DNA from: Urechis unicinctus
Taxonomy: Eukaryota; Annelida; Polychaeta; Xenopneusta; Urechidae
Assembly: GCA_034190875.2 (NCBI GenBank)
Contig: CM067346.1
Span: 46,202,432 to 46,266,431 of the forward strand
Direction: 5' to 3'
DNA: 64,000 nt
Shown here: positions 13,575-51,182 of the stretch, in pieces
Numbering within the stretch: the stretch's first letter is position 1
How the letters are laid out: each line of letters begins with the position of its first letter
Program-made: the position numbers and the translations under genes
The notes under the pieces: generated by a model
Told to the model about the DNA's origin: nothing
Database searches by the model: none
What the model saw: only the letters and a program-made list of their open reading frames with translations

Positions 13575-13835
13575 CAGTGAAACCTCTTCTTCAACAAACT
13601 CTGAGAGGGAATGATCTCAAATGCATTTTTGGCTGGTGTCCGCTCAAATTAGCGCAACCACTTCTCACGGAGACGTTCATGTTTTGATAATGTGTCCATT
13701 ATTCGCAAGTGTCCGTAGTACACGAGCGTCCTTTAAACATAGGTGTCCGCTATACGCAGTTGACTGCCAATTCACTGTCCGCTCATTAAAGGTATCCGTT
13801 ACACGCAGGTGTCCGCTAAACTCAGGTTTCCTTAA
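13575..13835. repeat. Dispersed GTGTCCGYTATA-family block
   Basis: It starts ACAGTGAAACCTCTT and carries five or six spaced copies of GTGTCCG followed by TATAC, TAGTACAC or CTCA variants. The same motif forms the 17-bp array at 16.7 kb and degenerate copies near 2.0 kb and 22.7 kb. No coding content was recognised. Confidence 0.65.
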
Positions 13836-16397
13836 TGATTTGTCATAGTTACCTGGAGGAATCACTTTGAAAAGCAGATCGCTGATTACTAATCCCACCT
13901 GACATTCATACACCTAGGAACACCGTGCCAAACAGGTCGACGTCACGACTACAAACTGGTACACAGTTCACACACGAGTATTGTTGACTCAATCGCCTCA
14001 ATGCACCAATGATCACCTCCAAGAAATGAATGCACACTCCGCAGACCTACTGATAAGGCTATCTTTCACGCCAACATTTCTCTCTTTCGCTGCAAAACTT
14101 GCTATCTTGACAAATACCCGTCAAGCCTCACAGCCTTCTGTGTTTTTGCAGTCTGGACAAAGACTTTGATTGTCCCGTCACCATACAATACCGCACTACC
14201 TCCAGATAGAAACAGATAAAACACAAACAAGTCCTCAGCTAATCACGGTGAAGGCAGGTGCCCCGAGTCGCAGGTGTGTGTACAAACCAAGCCGCCCACC
14301 TGAACTACGATTTGTTTCTAACTCGGCAAACAGGTGCGTTTCGGAGGTCGTGTTAAATTAATTGTTATGTACATAAACCTGGATAAGCCAATAATTTTAA
14401 GAAAATGACACGAATCCATGCGAGGCCCAGAACTGGGAATCAACTGTTACGAAAACTGGATTGTGTGGGTAATAACTTAAGCCAATCTCGTGGACAGATA
14501 AAGTAGCCATTTGGGGGAATAAAATCTTATTGTTATCACAATAACACAAACATTGAACACACTCATGCAAACATGGAAACATCTTCAAATGGATGATTGA
14601 TTAAAATAATCATAACTAATGAAGTACAGATGCTATTTACCAAACCATGCCACATCTTCTATTAGAGTTACGAACCAAACATACAGCCCCATGGGTCGAC
14701 TTACTCAATATGAACTTACAATGATAGAACAGGTAGGTTGTATCTACACCTGTAATTAATCAACATCCATTACAGCACCAACATCAACGCATTAACGCTA
14801 AAATAACGAACGATTTATATCACAAAGATACAAGAAGCTTAACAAAATCACCATACAAAAGGTGAAATTATGACAAACTTCATGGATGATACGTCTGCAA
14901 TAGACGCATCCTTCACTGACTCAGCCACTTTGGAAGAGTGATGCATGGGTAACCGTTGAAGAGGGGAGAAGACTGGGGGAAAACATCCACTTTATATCTA
15001 CTTAAACTAGAGAGACGAACCCTAAGCGGGTTATACCTATTTGGAGGAGTATGATAGCAGAGCTATTACTGCAATGTATGTTTATATATCGCAGCTTTCT
15101 AATTGGTCAGCGGGCACGATAAGTACATACATACATACATACAACGACTGGGGTTGACGAGTGACCGATGTTATCGAGTGCATAGGTGTGACTACTTCAC
15201 CTCATACCTAGCCTCAAGCACGCCCCAACAAGGCCTTCCACTTCCAGCGATGGCTACTGTGTAATCACTCTATTAACAGCCGTTCTAAGGGCCAATTTGA
15301 AGTTGTTAACAATAGCCAATTGCTATGATATTCCACATGTAAACCATTTACAAGTGCTAGATGCAGTATCAATAATGCCACTCAAATGCTGTAATAGTGT
15401 TGACACTTACGGGTCTGATACAGGTAGAGATTATGATCGCCGAGTCTGGTCCGTTAAGCTAACGTGCTCTTTCATCTGGTGAGGTGCTTCATGACTTCTG
15501 CTTAAAGCTTTCATGGCACATCACAGTCAACATAGGAGGCTGAACCTAGTGCAGAATAGATCAAGAGGAAATATCGGTTTTATAACGAAATGATAGGGTC
15601 AGAAATCAGGTCAGCTTGATTACCTGATTTGTCAAAATGGATTGTTATTACCTGCGAGTTTTCGTTAATGATCGTCTAGCCGTATTTCTAGCCGATGTGG
15701 CTATCATGCCAAATTAGCCACAACCTAGCATACATAGACATTGATATAAAAATTCGTGGGCGATAATCGACACTAATATGGAATCGATATGTAATTATGC
15801 AACGTTCATAAATTAGTTGGACTTAACTCTCATACCCCTGATCGCACCTAAATATGGCAGATTGATAAAACACATATCCATACCACAAAGTAATTTGTAA
15901 TCATTTGTAATTCAACATAAACAACCATAAAAATTACAACGATTATGCATTTACAAATGATGAATATACAACTATATACACAACCACCTGCAATATCACA
16001 GAGCCATATATGTACATATGAAATGTTAGCAACTTATATACATTAAACGCAGATTGTTTGATGATGAGCACCCAACCTGCATCCCAGGTAAGTCATTGAA
16101 GAGTCTCATTACACGGATCTGTGCATGCCGGCTTGCACATTATCAGTCGCCTAACGGTTCAAGCTGTCGTAAAATTCTCGATAAGAACAGTGATTCCCAC
16201 GTCGTCAGTAGGATGAGCGCTCTGATAATGACAAGAGACTTTAGTATCGAGTTTCCGCCAGCATGTAGTCGTAAAGTTCGATCGGATTGTGGCTGGTAGC
16301 GGCGTCATCTGCATGACTGTCACGAGCTGAAAACATCGTAAAATAGGCTGGTAGAGGAGCGAGCGGCAAACATGAAACACGCATTTTTCCGTTGATC
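13836..16397. other. Intergenic sequence, no feature recognised
   Basis: AT-rich intergenic DNA with only short ATAC repeats near 15124-15143. No reading frame resembles a known protein. Confidence 0.5.
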
Positions 16398-16421
16398 GGG
16401 GGGGGGGGGGGGGGGGGGGGG
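16398..16421. repeat. Poly-G tract
   Basis: Twenty-four consecutive G. Confidence 0.9.
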
Positions 16422-16694
16422 TGCGGAGGGTGATCCGTGGCGAGAGTATTGGATTTGTAAGAACACGTTCGCCAGGGACGTGCACATCGGTTCGGTAGCC
16501 ATCGGTGTACTATGATAGAAAGCTATGAAAAGGAGAATGGAGTTAACTGACCGCTATGTTATGGAAACGTGGCTTCAAATGTTGCTATGAAAAGGAATGG
16601 TGGGAAGAACAGTAAAACAAAGTCTCGCATGTATATTATAAGCGGCAAGGATATCCCCCTTCCCTGTCTGTTTTATAAATTGAACAGTTTGTGT

Positions 16695-17150
16695 TGTACT
16701 CAGGTGTCCGTTATATTCAGGTGTCTGTTATTCTCAGGTGTCCGTTATACTCAGGTGTCTGATATTATCAGGTGTCCGTTATACTCAGGTGTCCGTTATA
16801 CTCAGGTGTCTGTTGTTCTCAGGTGTCCGTTATACTCAGGTGTCTGATATTCTCAGGTGTATGTTATACTCAGGTGTCTGATATACTCAGGTGTCTGTTA
16901 TTCTCAGGTGTCCGTTATACTAAGGTGTCTGTTATTCTCAGGTGTCCGTTATACTCAGGTGTCTGATATTCTCAGGTGTCCGTTATACTCAGGTGTCTGA
17001 TATTCTCAGGTGTCCGTTATACTCAGGTGTCTGATATACTCAGGTGTCTGTTATTCTCAGGTGTCCGTTATACTAAGGTGTCTGTTATTCTCAGGTGTCC
17101 GTTAAACTCTGCTGTCTGTTAAACTCAGGTTTCGAATATACTCGGGTGTC
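16695..17150. repeat. 17-bp minisatellite with 34-bp higher-order pairing
   Basis: Units alternate between CAGGTGTCCGTTATACT and CAGGTGTCTGATATTCT or CAGGTGTCTGTTATTCT, about 26 copies. The alternation gives a 34-bp higher-order repeat. Because 17 is not a multiple of three, every frame reads the same 17-residue peptide pattern; this is not evidence of a gene. Confidence 0.93.
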
Positions 17151-20087
17151 CATTGGTTTTTTTCGATAGTGGTCCTAACTTCAGACCGATTACTTACTCT
17201 AATTACCACCATGACATGTTAAAATGCGGGTAAAAGTGTGGGTTACATATTAAATGAGTTCACACGCGAGTGATTTTTGTCTAACTTAACATAATTATAT
17301 ATGAAAGTAGGAAGCATGAGGATAGAACCAGAGCAGGTTGTCAAACACAGGAGACTACAGCAAGACAATGGGACGTTGTTCGTATCTACACAACCACGAC
17401 AACACAATATCTCAGTACACACCTGCAACGGAAAATGATCATCAGCTCAGCTCATGTATCTTAGTTTGCACCTGTCATCTGATAAGATTAGGCGAGCCTG
17501 GGACTAGATAGATTCCAACAAAAAAAAATTAAACAAACCTTGGCAAGCTGGCTAAGAGGATGGTTTGGGTGCTCTGATCAACGAGGATGTAGCAACGATC
17601 CAATCAATGGAAGTCTATCTGACAGGGCAAAGGTTGGGTGATTAGTTTCCCACTGGAGATAAACCTCTGACATTTGCTTATCTTTTCCTTATCATATCAT
17701 GGTTTACCTGGAAGCATCAGGAAAATAAATTATCAAAACTTACCTCCATCAATACAATATATTGATATATACATACATACACACACATAAATATATATAT
17801 ATGTATATATATATATATCTGTTTATATATATTTATATTTATATATATGTACACACACACATACACCATAAGCAAAGCGTATTTATATCATTAACAAACG
17901 CAATGCTAGTGCACCGGAAATGTAGTCGCTAACAAAATTCACATTGAGCCGTGAACAAATGTGCAATTTTCCATTTATTCATCCATTAATTTTGTCACGA
18001 AATGTTTTCACCCCATATTAAGTATTGTAACATATCCTTCGTATCTTTGTAATATAGCAGTTTGCTGATTGCCAACTTTATAGAAGTCGGTTAGTAACCT
18101 TGAATTAACGTGAGTTTATTAGATAAAAGCTGAGGGTACGCCGGTTGTTACGGGAGAAGCGATCTAATGAATTCCGGATATTTCACGGCTTGGACAATAC
18201 GTGATATAACAGGGATCACGCAGCACTAGGTCTGAATTAGCCGAGAAGGTTACAGCGCGACTGTGTTGTCTTGGCAACAACCACATTGAAACACTATGGC
18301 AACCTTTGTCCCACCCCCTCCGACCGTGCACCTCCTGCGTATAATATACAGCCAACAACCAGCCGATATCACACACTCAGTCAAAGTGTATATATGTTTC
18401 GAAATGAAACAAGAATACTAGCAATTTATTTATTGACGTGGATATGTAGGGCTTATCAAGAGCAGACGGACATCCATTTATCAGTGATGTAAACCTGCCG
18501 CGTTTGACACACAAAACCTCAACGACGTCGTTTCATGAATACATGAATCTGCATTAAAAGTTAGGGATGGAATAACTGCTCTGTCGGTATTGTCATAATA
18601 ATCAAATAGACAATCAGCTGACGGGATACTGGTGACGTCAGATAAGCCCGGTCCATCCTCTCAGATGGGGAAGCTGCGTCGGATACAGAGAGCGGAAAGA
18701 TACATGTGGGCGCCCTATATCCGCCGTGCATATTGATTTCCGGCCATACACACCTCGTCCGGCGCCGGACAATTAATATCCATTTACTCTTTTATTCTCC
18801 TAGTAACATATCGCGATGGTGGGGCGGGAAGGAAAGAGAGAGAGTGGTGTGGGATTATGAACTTAAGAGAGGAGGGTCTCCTGTGGGGTTGAGGTGTGAG
18901 CTCACTGTATGAAGGCCTCAGGGTGGGTGTAGATTAACAGTGTGAAGATAGTTACCGTGTGAACGCATCGTAATCCACAGCCCTTTACCACCGCTTGTAG
19001 TTCTCTCCTACCGCTCACAACGGCCAAGTCGAGCCACAGAGAAGATCAAACAGAAACCTTATCTCCCGCCCTCCAATTCCTCCCTTATTTGTCCTGGCAA
19101 TTTGATAAATTTTACAGGTTTACAATAGACTTGGAGTGGGCCTAAACCGGCTTCTAGATGCAGTGGCCATGACATGTTTACGACCGACGCTGGATGATAT
19201 ATACGGGCGTCTGGGAAGCGAACAGTGGGGCAATATGGCGTAGCGGGGAAGTGGTGAAAGTGAGTCTTTATTTTGTAATTCGCAAGACAATGATTTGAAA
19301 TGCAGCTGATAAAGGGATTGTTTTCATTTTTTGTGTGTGATAAGAGTTCGATTATTGAAGGGTAAGAATTATAATCAGAGTCAGTGAATATAAATTGGCT
19401 ACTTCTATTACCCACTTATATGCTCAATCAAACTATCACTAAAACTGTCCACCCTTACCTTTAGGCAATTGCATGATTGCCATAAAATGTTATTATTGAC
19501 ATATCAAACCTACCGTGCAGGCAATAAATGCGAAAAATGGTTTTAACAAGTTGACAGTTGTATTTCTATGAGAAATCTTGCCTATTTACTTCCATCAGGA
19601 ACGAACAAGAAGATTAAGCCCCTTATTTCTAGCCATTATGGTAAAACAGAGCCATTTAACGACATGCATCTCATGACATCAAGATATCGATTCCCTCGTC
19701 AGAGGAAGGCCATCCAAATCTTCTCTCAATGATATATATTGATTTGGATATTTTCATCGAGTCCCTTCAGTCCACGACTTCTGCCTCGTAAGATCATACC
19801 TCAAGTCAATATTTACTCTTATTATACATTAAAACAGTTCTCTGTGGAAGTGTAGCCACGACGAATGCTTTCTGTGGACACCTTGACTACTGTCAAACAA
19901 CGAAAGATCATAAAAGTATACATAGTATTAAATATCTCAAGTGCGCGTCAAGTCGAAGTGGAGATGTTCTCACACGCTCGCATCTCGACTCGATATACAT
20001 ACTCAAACAAAAAATCCACGCACAGACATTGATATATACACACACACAAATACATATATAAATTTATATATAAACACGCAGATTTAT
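17151..20087. other. Intergenic sequence, no gene recognised
   Basis: Mostly unique AT-rich DNA. A mixed TA/CA simple-sequence block lies at 17765-17870. No protein-like reading frame was found. Confidence 0.5.
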
Positions 20088-23037
<2,950 letters not shown>

Positions 23038-23052
23038 TGAGAGAGAGGGAGA

Positions 23053-23137
<85 letters not shown>

Positions 23138-23145
23138 AGAGCGAG
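23038..23145. repeat. GA microsatellite
   Basis: An almost pure GA tract of about 95 bases with GAGGGA variants at the low end and GCGAGA at the high end. It is a purine-only strand, a candidate for triplex DNA. Confidence 0.95.
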
Positions 23146-24231
23146 ACACACACACAGAGAAAAGGGTGGTGAGATAAGAGAGAGGGGTAGAGTAGCGAGA
23201 GAAAGGGTGTGCGAGAAGGTGGAAGGAGAGAGCGAGTGTCCTCAATCCCGATTGTACAGTATACTAGATTGGTTTCCGATGTCGCTGGGTGGGGCTATAT
23301 TTACGAACGTAAAAGAAAACAACAGGGGAGGGGCAGAATAAACACTTTTCAGAAAATATCGACTTCAAGTTACACCTGTTCACCCAATGCGCTCGTTATC
23401 TTACCTGTACAACTCATCAAAGAGGGCATTCACCTGAAACAAAAAGCCGCGCTCAAAGCTCAACACACATTATCGTCGCCATCAACAAAGATCAAGCTTG
23501 ATTACACATCTAGCCAACATGCTTCATAGAGTTTCCAATTTAACTCCAAACAATAGACCCTCCATAAAAACCATCATATCCGAAAAAGCCAACAAGGGAA
23601 ACATCAGATAATCTACAATCGCCCAGAGACTGTCGGAACAGATTTCAAGGTCGTTTGAGCAGAGTTTATCGGTCGTGACAGACTGTACAGGTACGACGTA
23701 TCCGGACCTACCTGATCCCATCATAATAACATGTCCGCTTAACAGCGAGATTAAACAATTGGACAACCTTAGACATGTACTGCAAAGCGCAATTACATGT
23801 GTGCTCGAGTTCTTGACAAATTGAGCACATATTCCGATTTATTTCCAATTCAAAACACGACGAATATCGTAACAATGTAATTGGGCATGTCTGAATACGA
23901 TGTCTCTTTCATAGCTGAATGACCCTTTCACAATTTCCTCTTCATACATAAAAAAACCCTATTTAAACGGTTTTTATAATGATCATAGAGCAATGTTTGT
24001 ACTGTTTTTTATTGATACACTGTACAAACCAAGCTGCCTTTGTTACAGGTGGGTGCACATCCACCCGTTACGAACACGCACGCATCCCATGCCAACGATG
24101 GTTCAAAATGCAAACAAGAAGTGATTATCCAAAACAAGAGAAATAAAACAAACCACAATTCTCAACAGAACTAAATAATGAAGCTTTCGTCGACCAGAGA
24201 TCAATTTGTTTTCGTCACGATTGTTAAGTTT
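23146..24231. other. Intergenic sequence, no gene recognised
   Basis: Unique AT-rich sequence. No protein-like reading frame. Confidence 0.45.
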
Positions 24232-24295
24232 ACAGTACGACATGGAGCATGGAAGGCAGGTGTACAGTACGACATGGAGCATGGAAGGCAGGTGG
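24232..24295. repeat. Perfect 32-bp tandem duplication
   Basis: Two adjacent copies beginning ACAGTACGACATGGAGCATG, at 24232 and 24264, identical except for the last base. A recent local duplication. Confidence 0.9.
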
Positions 24296-24834
24296 TTCCA
24301 TTCATTTAGCTACAAAAACACTGATGGACAACATACTTAAAAAAAATCAGTATATTTTGTCTTCACAAAATAATAAACATGATTCAAAGAGGAACAAAAT
24401 GACATAATCACCATTCACTTGGCTTTTTAATAAGGCTAGAAGTGGAACATTCACACACAACCATGATTGTGCCTGCTGATGTAACCAGCATCGATTCACA
24501 TGCCAACAGACGATTGTGACCGACTAGTGACCGACCAATGAAACTCGATTTCATCTCGACTTGGGCACAACCAACTTAGAGAATATTTCCAAAATCGTAG
24601 CAGATGCATCAGTTTTTTTTAACTTCTGTTGGTCCTTTTAAGAAAGGGTCAAGGGGTAAAAACACGGGGATTACTCCATGACGACTGCAAGGCTGGGTGA
24701 TGGAGAGTGGTGACGTCATGGGGATGTTGACGTCATCAGTGGCGTCTTTCGTTGCGTTCATACGGTGTGTATCGTTGTCCTCTATCGCCACCACGCTGTA
24801 ACAATCAAACTGACCAATAAACATCAACCACACA

Positions 24835-25455
24835 GAGGTCAACATCAAACATACAAAGGTCAACATCAAACATACATAGGTCAACATCAATCATACATAG
24901 GTCAACATCAAACATACATAGGTCAGCATCAAACATACATAGGTCAACATCAAACATACATAGGTCAGCGTCAAACATACATAGGTCAACATCAAACATA
25001 CATAGGTCAGCGTCAAACATACATAGGTCAGCGTCAAACATACACAGGTCAGCGTCAAACACACAAAGGTCAACATCAAACATACATAGGTCAGCGTCTA
25101 AACACACAGAGGTCAGCGTCAAACACACAGAGGTCAGCGTCAAACACACAGAGGTCAGCGTCAAACACACATAGGTCAACATCAAACATACATAGGTCAA
25201 CATCAAACATACATAGGTCAGCGTCAAACATACACAGGTCAGCATCAAACACACACAGGTCAGCGTCAAACATACACAGGTCAGCAAACACACAAGGTCA
25301 GCATGAAACACACATAGGTCAGCATGAAACATACATATAGGCCAGCATGAAACACATAGATCAGCATGAAACACATAGATCAGCAAAAAACACAGAGGTC
25401 AGCATGGAACACAGAGGTCAGCATGGAACACAGAGGTCAGCATGGAACACGGACA
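24835..25455. repeat. 21-bp minisatellite open on both strands
   Basis: About 27 copies of a unit such as GGTCAACATCAAACATACAT plus A. The unit is seven codons, so long frames stay open: plus strand 24765-25340 reads repeated GQHQTYI, minus strand 24805-25386 reads repeated DADLCMF or MLTYVCL. Towards the high end the unit shortens to 18-20 bases (CAGCATGAAACACATAGAT) and frames are lost. The openness follows from the unit length; no start context or flanking exon supports a gene. Confidence 0.93.
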
Positions 25456-25953
25456 TGTTAACCATCCAATGGATGACTAATAGATTCGATGAGGTCAAAC
25501 AGGGCAGTTCACATCTCCAGCCACATATACAGCTCTAGAATTCACCATAACAAATCGCTGGCCGGGTATCGAGATGAATGGTCAGGTTTAACATTTCGCC
25601 CGGGTCATGATGCGAAATGGACATAGCGTTCCCTCATCAGCATTACTCAGCAGATCGGCTTTGGAGCGCGAATGGCATGTCCCAAAAAAAAGACAGGGCC
25701 CAAATGAAGCTCAGTGGGTGAGCCAAACGCTCACATACAGAGGGATGGACAATTAATGAGAATTTAAGGGACTTATTAAGGCGGGGAGGAAGACAGTGGC
25801 GTGGTCTATAGGGCAAGAGTGATTGCTGCCAGCTGGTGTCGACATGTCTCCAATGATGGTTGACCTGCGCCAGACACACCAAGCATTACAGATCATCGGA
25901 GGCGATGAGCCCGCGGGCTCACTCCCGCGTTGCAGGGGTGACAATGTGCGGGG

Positions 25954-25985
<32 letters not shown>

Positions 25986-28900
25986 GTCCGGGTGGGCTTG
26001 TTTCTTACCTGCAAGTGACAAGAGCTGGCGCTGCAAATTGGATGATGATGGTGATTATGACAGGGCGAATTACAGCTGATGCGTTTGTGGGTCGGACAAT
26101 GAGGTTAGGCCGTGAGGAGGGCGGGTAGGGGCGGTATATTGGTAGCCATATCAAGTGTATAGGAGGTCTATAATAGGGGGAATGCCCGATCCCCGACGGG
26201 TGACCATACGAAGGGCGGGTTATGAACTGCCTTGGGGCAAGACAAATTGCAGAAAGCTTGTGGCGTTTGTGAGGCTATTGTAGCGTCTGAATCTTGCACG
26301 CCTCCCTGCACCCGAAAACCGAGGCGGGAAGGTGCTGCCAAAGAGGGCACGGTTTAAACCAACAGGCAAAAGATGATGCAGCGGGCCCGAAATAGCAATA
26401 GGAGACGTCCGCTCGCTTTTACCAACTCATTCTTCATAATGGTTTCTGCAAACCGCGATATAATGGGCTTTATGAGGATCGGAAAAGAAAAACATCCACC
26501 ACCGTCACCGCGGCTGTGTTGCGGCCACCTACCGGGCCAAAAAAGCACCTGGCTGTCGGCTTCTCAAGAGAAGACGCGGGCGACGGCGGTTTTCCTGCGG
26601 GAAATTGAACCGTTGGGAAGAAAAGTGAGAACGGGATTGAGAAGGAAATGGAAGTATTGAAGACATATGTGGTTAAAAATGGCAGCTCGTCTCTTAACGA
26701 AGAGACGCCTCGTCAAGGGGCAAAGAGCGACGGCGCCCCACAAAAGGACGCGCTACAATAGCGCAAGGAAAATTGTCGGCAGGAGAAAGTTCATTACACG
26801 CGACACCTGCATCCAGCGCCACACAGCGGTGCCCAATCAGATTCTAATTGTCACACCTTCCGCTCCTCACACTTCTAAAGACACCGCGTGAGGGCGCTGA
26901 CGACGATGGCGAGGGAGTAATGACCGCGAGTCGACCACCCCGTCTCACCGATCGCATCATTACCACTCTCAATGGTCGGCCATCAAAGAGAGAAAGATTC
27001 CTGATGCTCATATACCCCACTGGTCGAAGCAGGGAAGGGGAAATTGGCTTAGTTACCAGATTGGCGACAGCAGCCGACGTTGACGCTGGCGAGATCAACA
27101 CGTTCTCACCTGGTCACGTCAGGTATACGAGGATGGTCCTTCAAAGTAGCATGTTAATTCCAGTGAAACGCTACCATACCACCCCGACGCTACAAGTTCG
27201 TTATGTAATTAACATCACTGAACGAACCTCTCAAAATAAATCGTACCTTCAGTAAAACATAGAGTGCTACACCTAGTAGTTGAGAACAAGTATGCAGCCT
27301 TAAACTGGTTTGAAAATCAGACAAGAGTTGCGTTTGAGCGGGACAAGAGATGACAGACACTGTGTAACTCCAGGAGCCGCTGGTGCTGATCCATCGTAAC
27401 AGACACATTTGTTGGGGATTTTGAGCAATAATCACTTCGTCTCGTGTTTCTCCAATTGCTGAAATCGTCCGATTGTAATCTCGATTCGCTAATAGAGATG
27501 CCAACTCATCGATAATTTATCATCCTCGGCGTCTTGTAAACAATCTCGGAAAATAAGTCCTGTCAAAATAAGAAATTGGACTTCAACAACTATTGAAGGC
27601 CTTAAAATAGCAGGAATCATCGATTTAATTAATTAGAAGGGACATCACTTCTATAAGTAAAGGAAATCGATCAATACTATATATTTTAATTCACAATAAA
27701 ATTTTACGAATTTAATGAAAGGCGCATCCAAGAAATTTTGTGCAACACGGTTAAGAAATAAATCAAATTACGCCATACGCGTGCAACAGACCCACAATAA
27801 TAACCTGATTGGCTCCCCGCAAAAAAGGGAGAAATAACTCAAATATGTAGGTATACAGTTGTCAATTGAAACTTGGGTATATAGTGGAGCGAATTGGGCT
27901 AAGAAGCGTGTGTGTCTGAGGATGACACATCGTTAGCGAGAGACTACCTGTTATACTGTCACTCACAGGGGATCAATGACAAACGTTACAGGACAGCAGA
28001 CGACGGCTGGCTACAGACTGGATCACTGTCACTATATCACATCGTCACACGTTACCAAAACGAGCTGACGGGGCTTGATCGTGCCCACCTGTCACGAGTC
28101 TCATGGCACCTGGCATGGCGCTCCCAGCAACACCTTCATCAAGAGGCCATCCTTTTATCAAGTCACACGCAACCCTCAAGTCGCTACAACCGAGTGCAGC
28201 TGAATGATGGAGGGTGGCAGGTTGGAGAGGGGCCCTACAGAGGTCAATTAAGGAGCCACAAGAGACTATAGCCGCGCTGCTAGCACCAGTTAGAGCAATA
28301 TATGAAGGAGCAAGCACTCATCCCCTTTATTTGAAACCCATACGCGCCGTAACCGGGGATTCAAGTTCCACGTGAATTGGTATTGATTCATCAATGAATA
28401 ATGACCTATATATACACCGATACCCCGACCAGGAATCTTCAATTAAAGCCCCCTCCCCCCCACCTCAACCCCTGCCTACAATATCTGGACCTCGACACAA
28501 TTTTGTTTTTTAACGTGATCATCCCCCCCGCAATCTCTGGGAAAACATGCCACAGGTGTTATTACAGGAGAAACTGGAGAGATCTCTTGAGTTTGAGGCA
28601 AGAGGCAAGTCTCCGCCAAAGTGCACGACTGAGTCAGAAGGCAACAGTATTACAATGGACAAGCCCTGGTCAAGCCTGACTCGACTTATGTTCAAGACCC
28701 CTCACGAGTTGGCTCGCCGCTCTTCACATATGCTTCAGATGGCCTATTACCGCAGCTGGCACTGAGGCTGGTATTTCAAAGTACGATTGACAGGTCGTGG
28801 TGGACTTGTGTAGGGTGGATGGGGTGTTTGGGGTCTGGTGATATTTGTGTAGATCCGGTACTGGCTGTTCTCGTCATCCTATACAACCCTCAACGTAGCA

Positions 28901-29554
28901 TCGAGTCCCCTTCACTTGACAACCAGCGCCTCCCTTTAAGTCCATCACAGGCCATCCGCAAACCTCATCAAGTGCTAGAGTGAAGGCACGAGGACTCAAC
29001 TGGCCGTTACGGGAGCGGTCATAACAAAACAGCCGCCATATATACACGCATCATCACATCTGTCAACCCCTGTTAGAGCTTGGCCCAGCCTGCAGTATGA
29101 ATGTGGGATCGCGACAATTGCACAATCTTCCATGGAAGAATCGCAATGGAACAAACAGAAATGAGGCCGCGGGCGATGTGCCTACGGATGTGTAGGGATG
29201 TGAAGTGGTGAGGGATGGGGGATGCAGGAAATACCACAGGTCGTCGCCACCTGCCAGCGCCACCATAAACCTCCATATGGTGCTTAATAAACAACACACA
29301 ACCTCATCACCCACAATGTCCGTCTCATTCAGGGACAGCCGACCTACCTACTGATTCAAGTCAATTGTGGTGCCAAGACACCAAGACAAATAATCAGTTT
29401 TAGAGATAAATTGGAAGTTATCGATGCAATGTACTGCCTCTGCAGCCTACCTTACTTCATTCAGCACACGAGTCTATAATGGAAAGAACCGCAATTCCAC
29501 AAATATAATGTGAATTAACAGCGGATGAAGCTCCCCCCATAAATATTATGTTAA
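25456..29554. other. Intergenic sequence downstream of Xrn2
   Basis: It holds a 30-base G run (25955-25984) and a GC-richer block about 26370-27110 with several overlapping frames on both strands that do not resemble known proteins. A minus-strand AATAAA lies at 28326-28331, the nearest such hexamer seen after the Xrn2 stop at 29555. No gene was recognised, though a further 3' exon of Xrn2 cannot be excluded. Confidence 0.45.
25955..25984. repeat. Poly-G tract (30 G)
   Basis: The longest G run in the window, preceded by CGGGGC. Confidence 0.9.
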
Positions 29555-50846
<21,292 letters not shown>

Positions 50847-51134
50847 CTGGAAACACAACAAGGCAAACATCGATAAACAAAACAGAATAAGCTACCAAGT
50901 TCAATGGGATCATCAAGCCCTACAAGTTTAGCCTGTAACCAATGCTAGTCTCACTCCTGTCCAACAGCCACTATGACAGTTAATTGCAGAGCATCTCCAT
51001 CTTAAAATGGGTAAGGGAATTGGCAGGTGGTGACATACACTAGGATAAACATTCACACTTCTTCCTTCATGTTCATTTCTATCCATTTATCCTAGAAAGC
51101 AGCTGTTCAATCTTATCTCTTTATTTTTACTCTA

Positions 51135-51182
51135 CTTTTGTAGGTACGATATAACACATTAGTGTTGGTGTGCTGTTAAGTC
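51135..51182 (-). repeat. Dispersed repeat, copy 2 of 3
   Basis: The reverse complement reads GACTTAACAGCACACCAACA, CTAATGTGTTATATCG and TACCTACAAAAG, matching the copies at 21504-21558 and 62405-62462. The conserved core is CAGCACACCAACACTA. Confidence 0.7.

Noticed and set aside
26373-27255. Cluster of overlapping frames in a GC-richer block
   Set aside because: Frames on both strands overlap, composition is arbitrary and no domain is recognisable.
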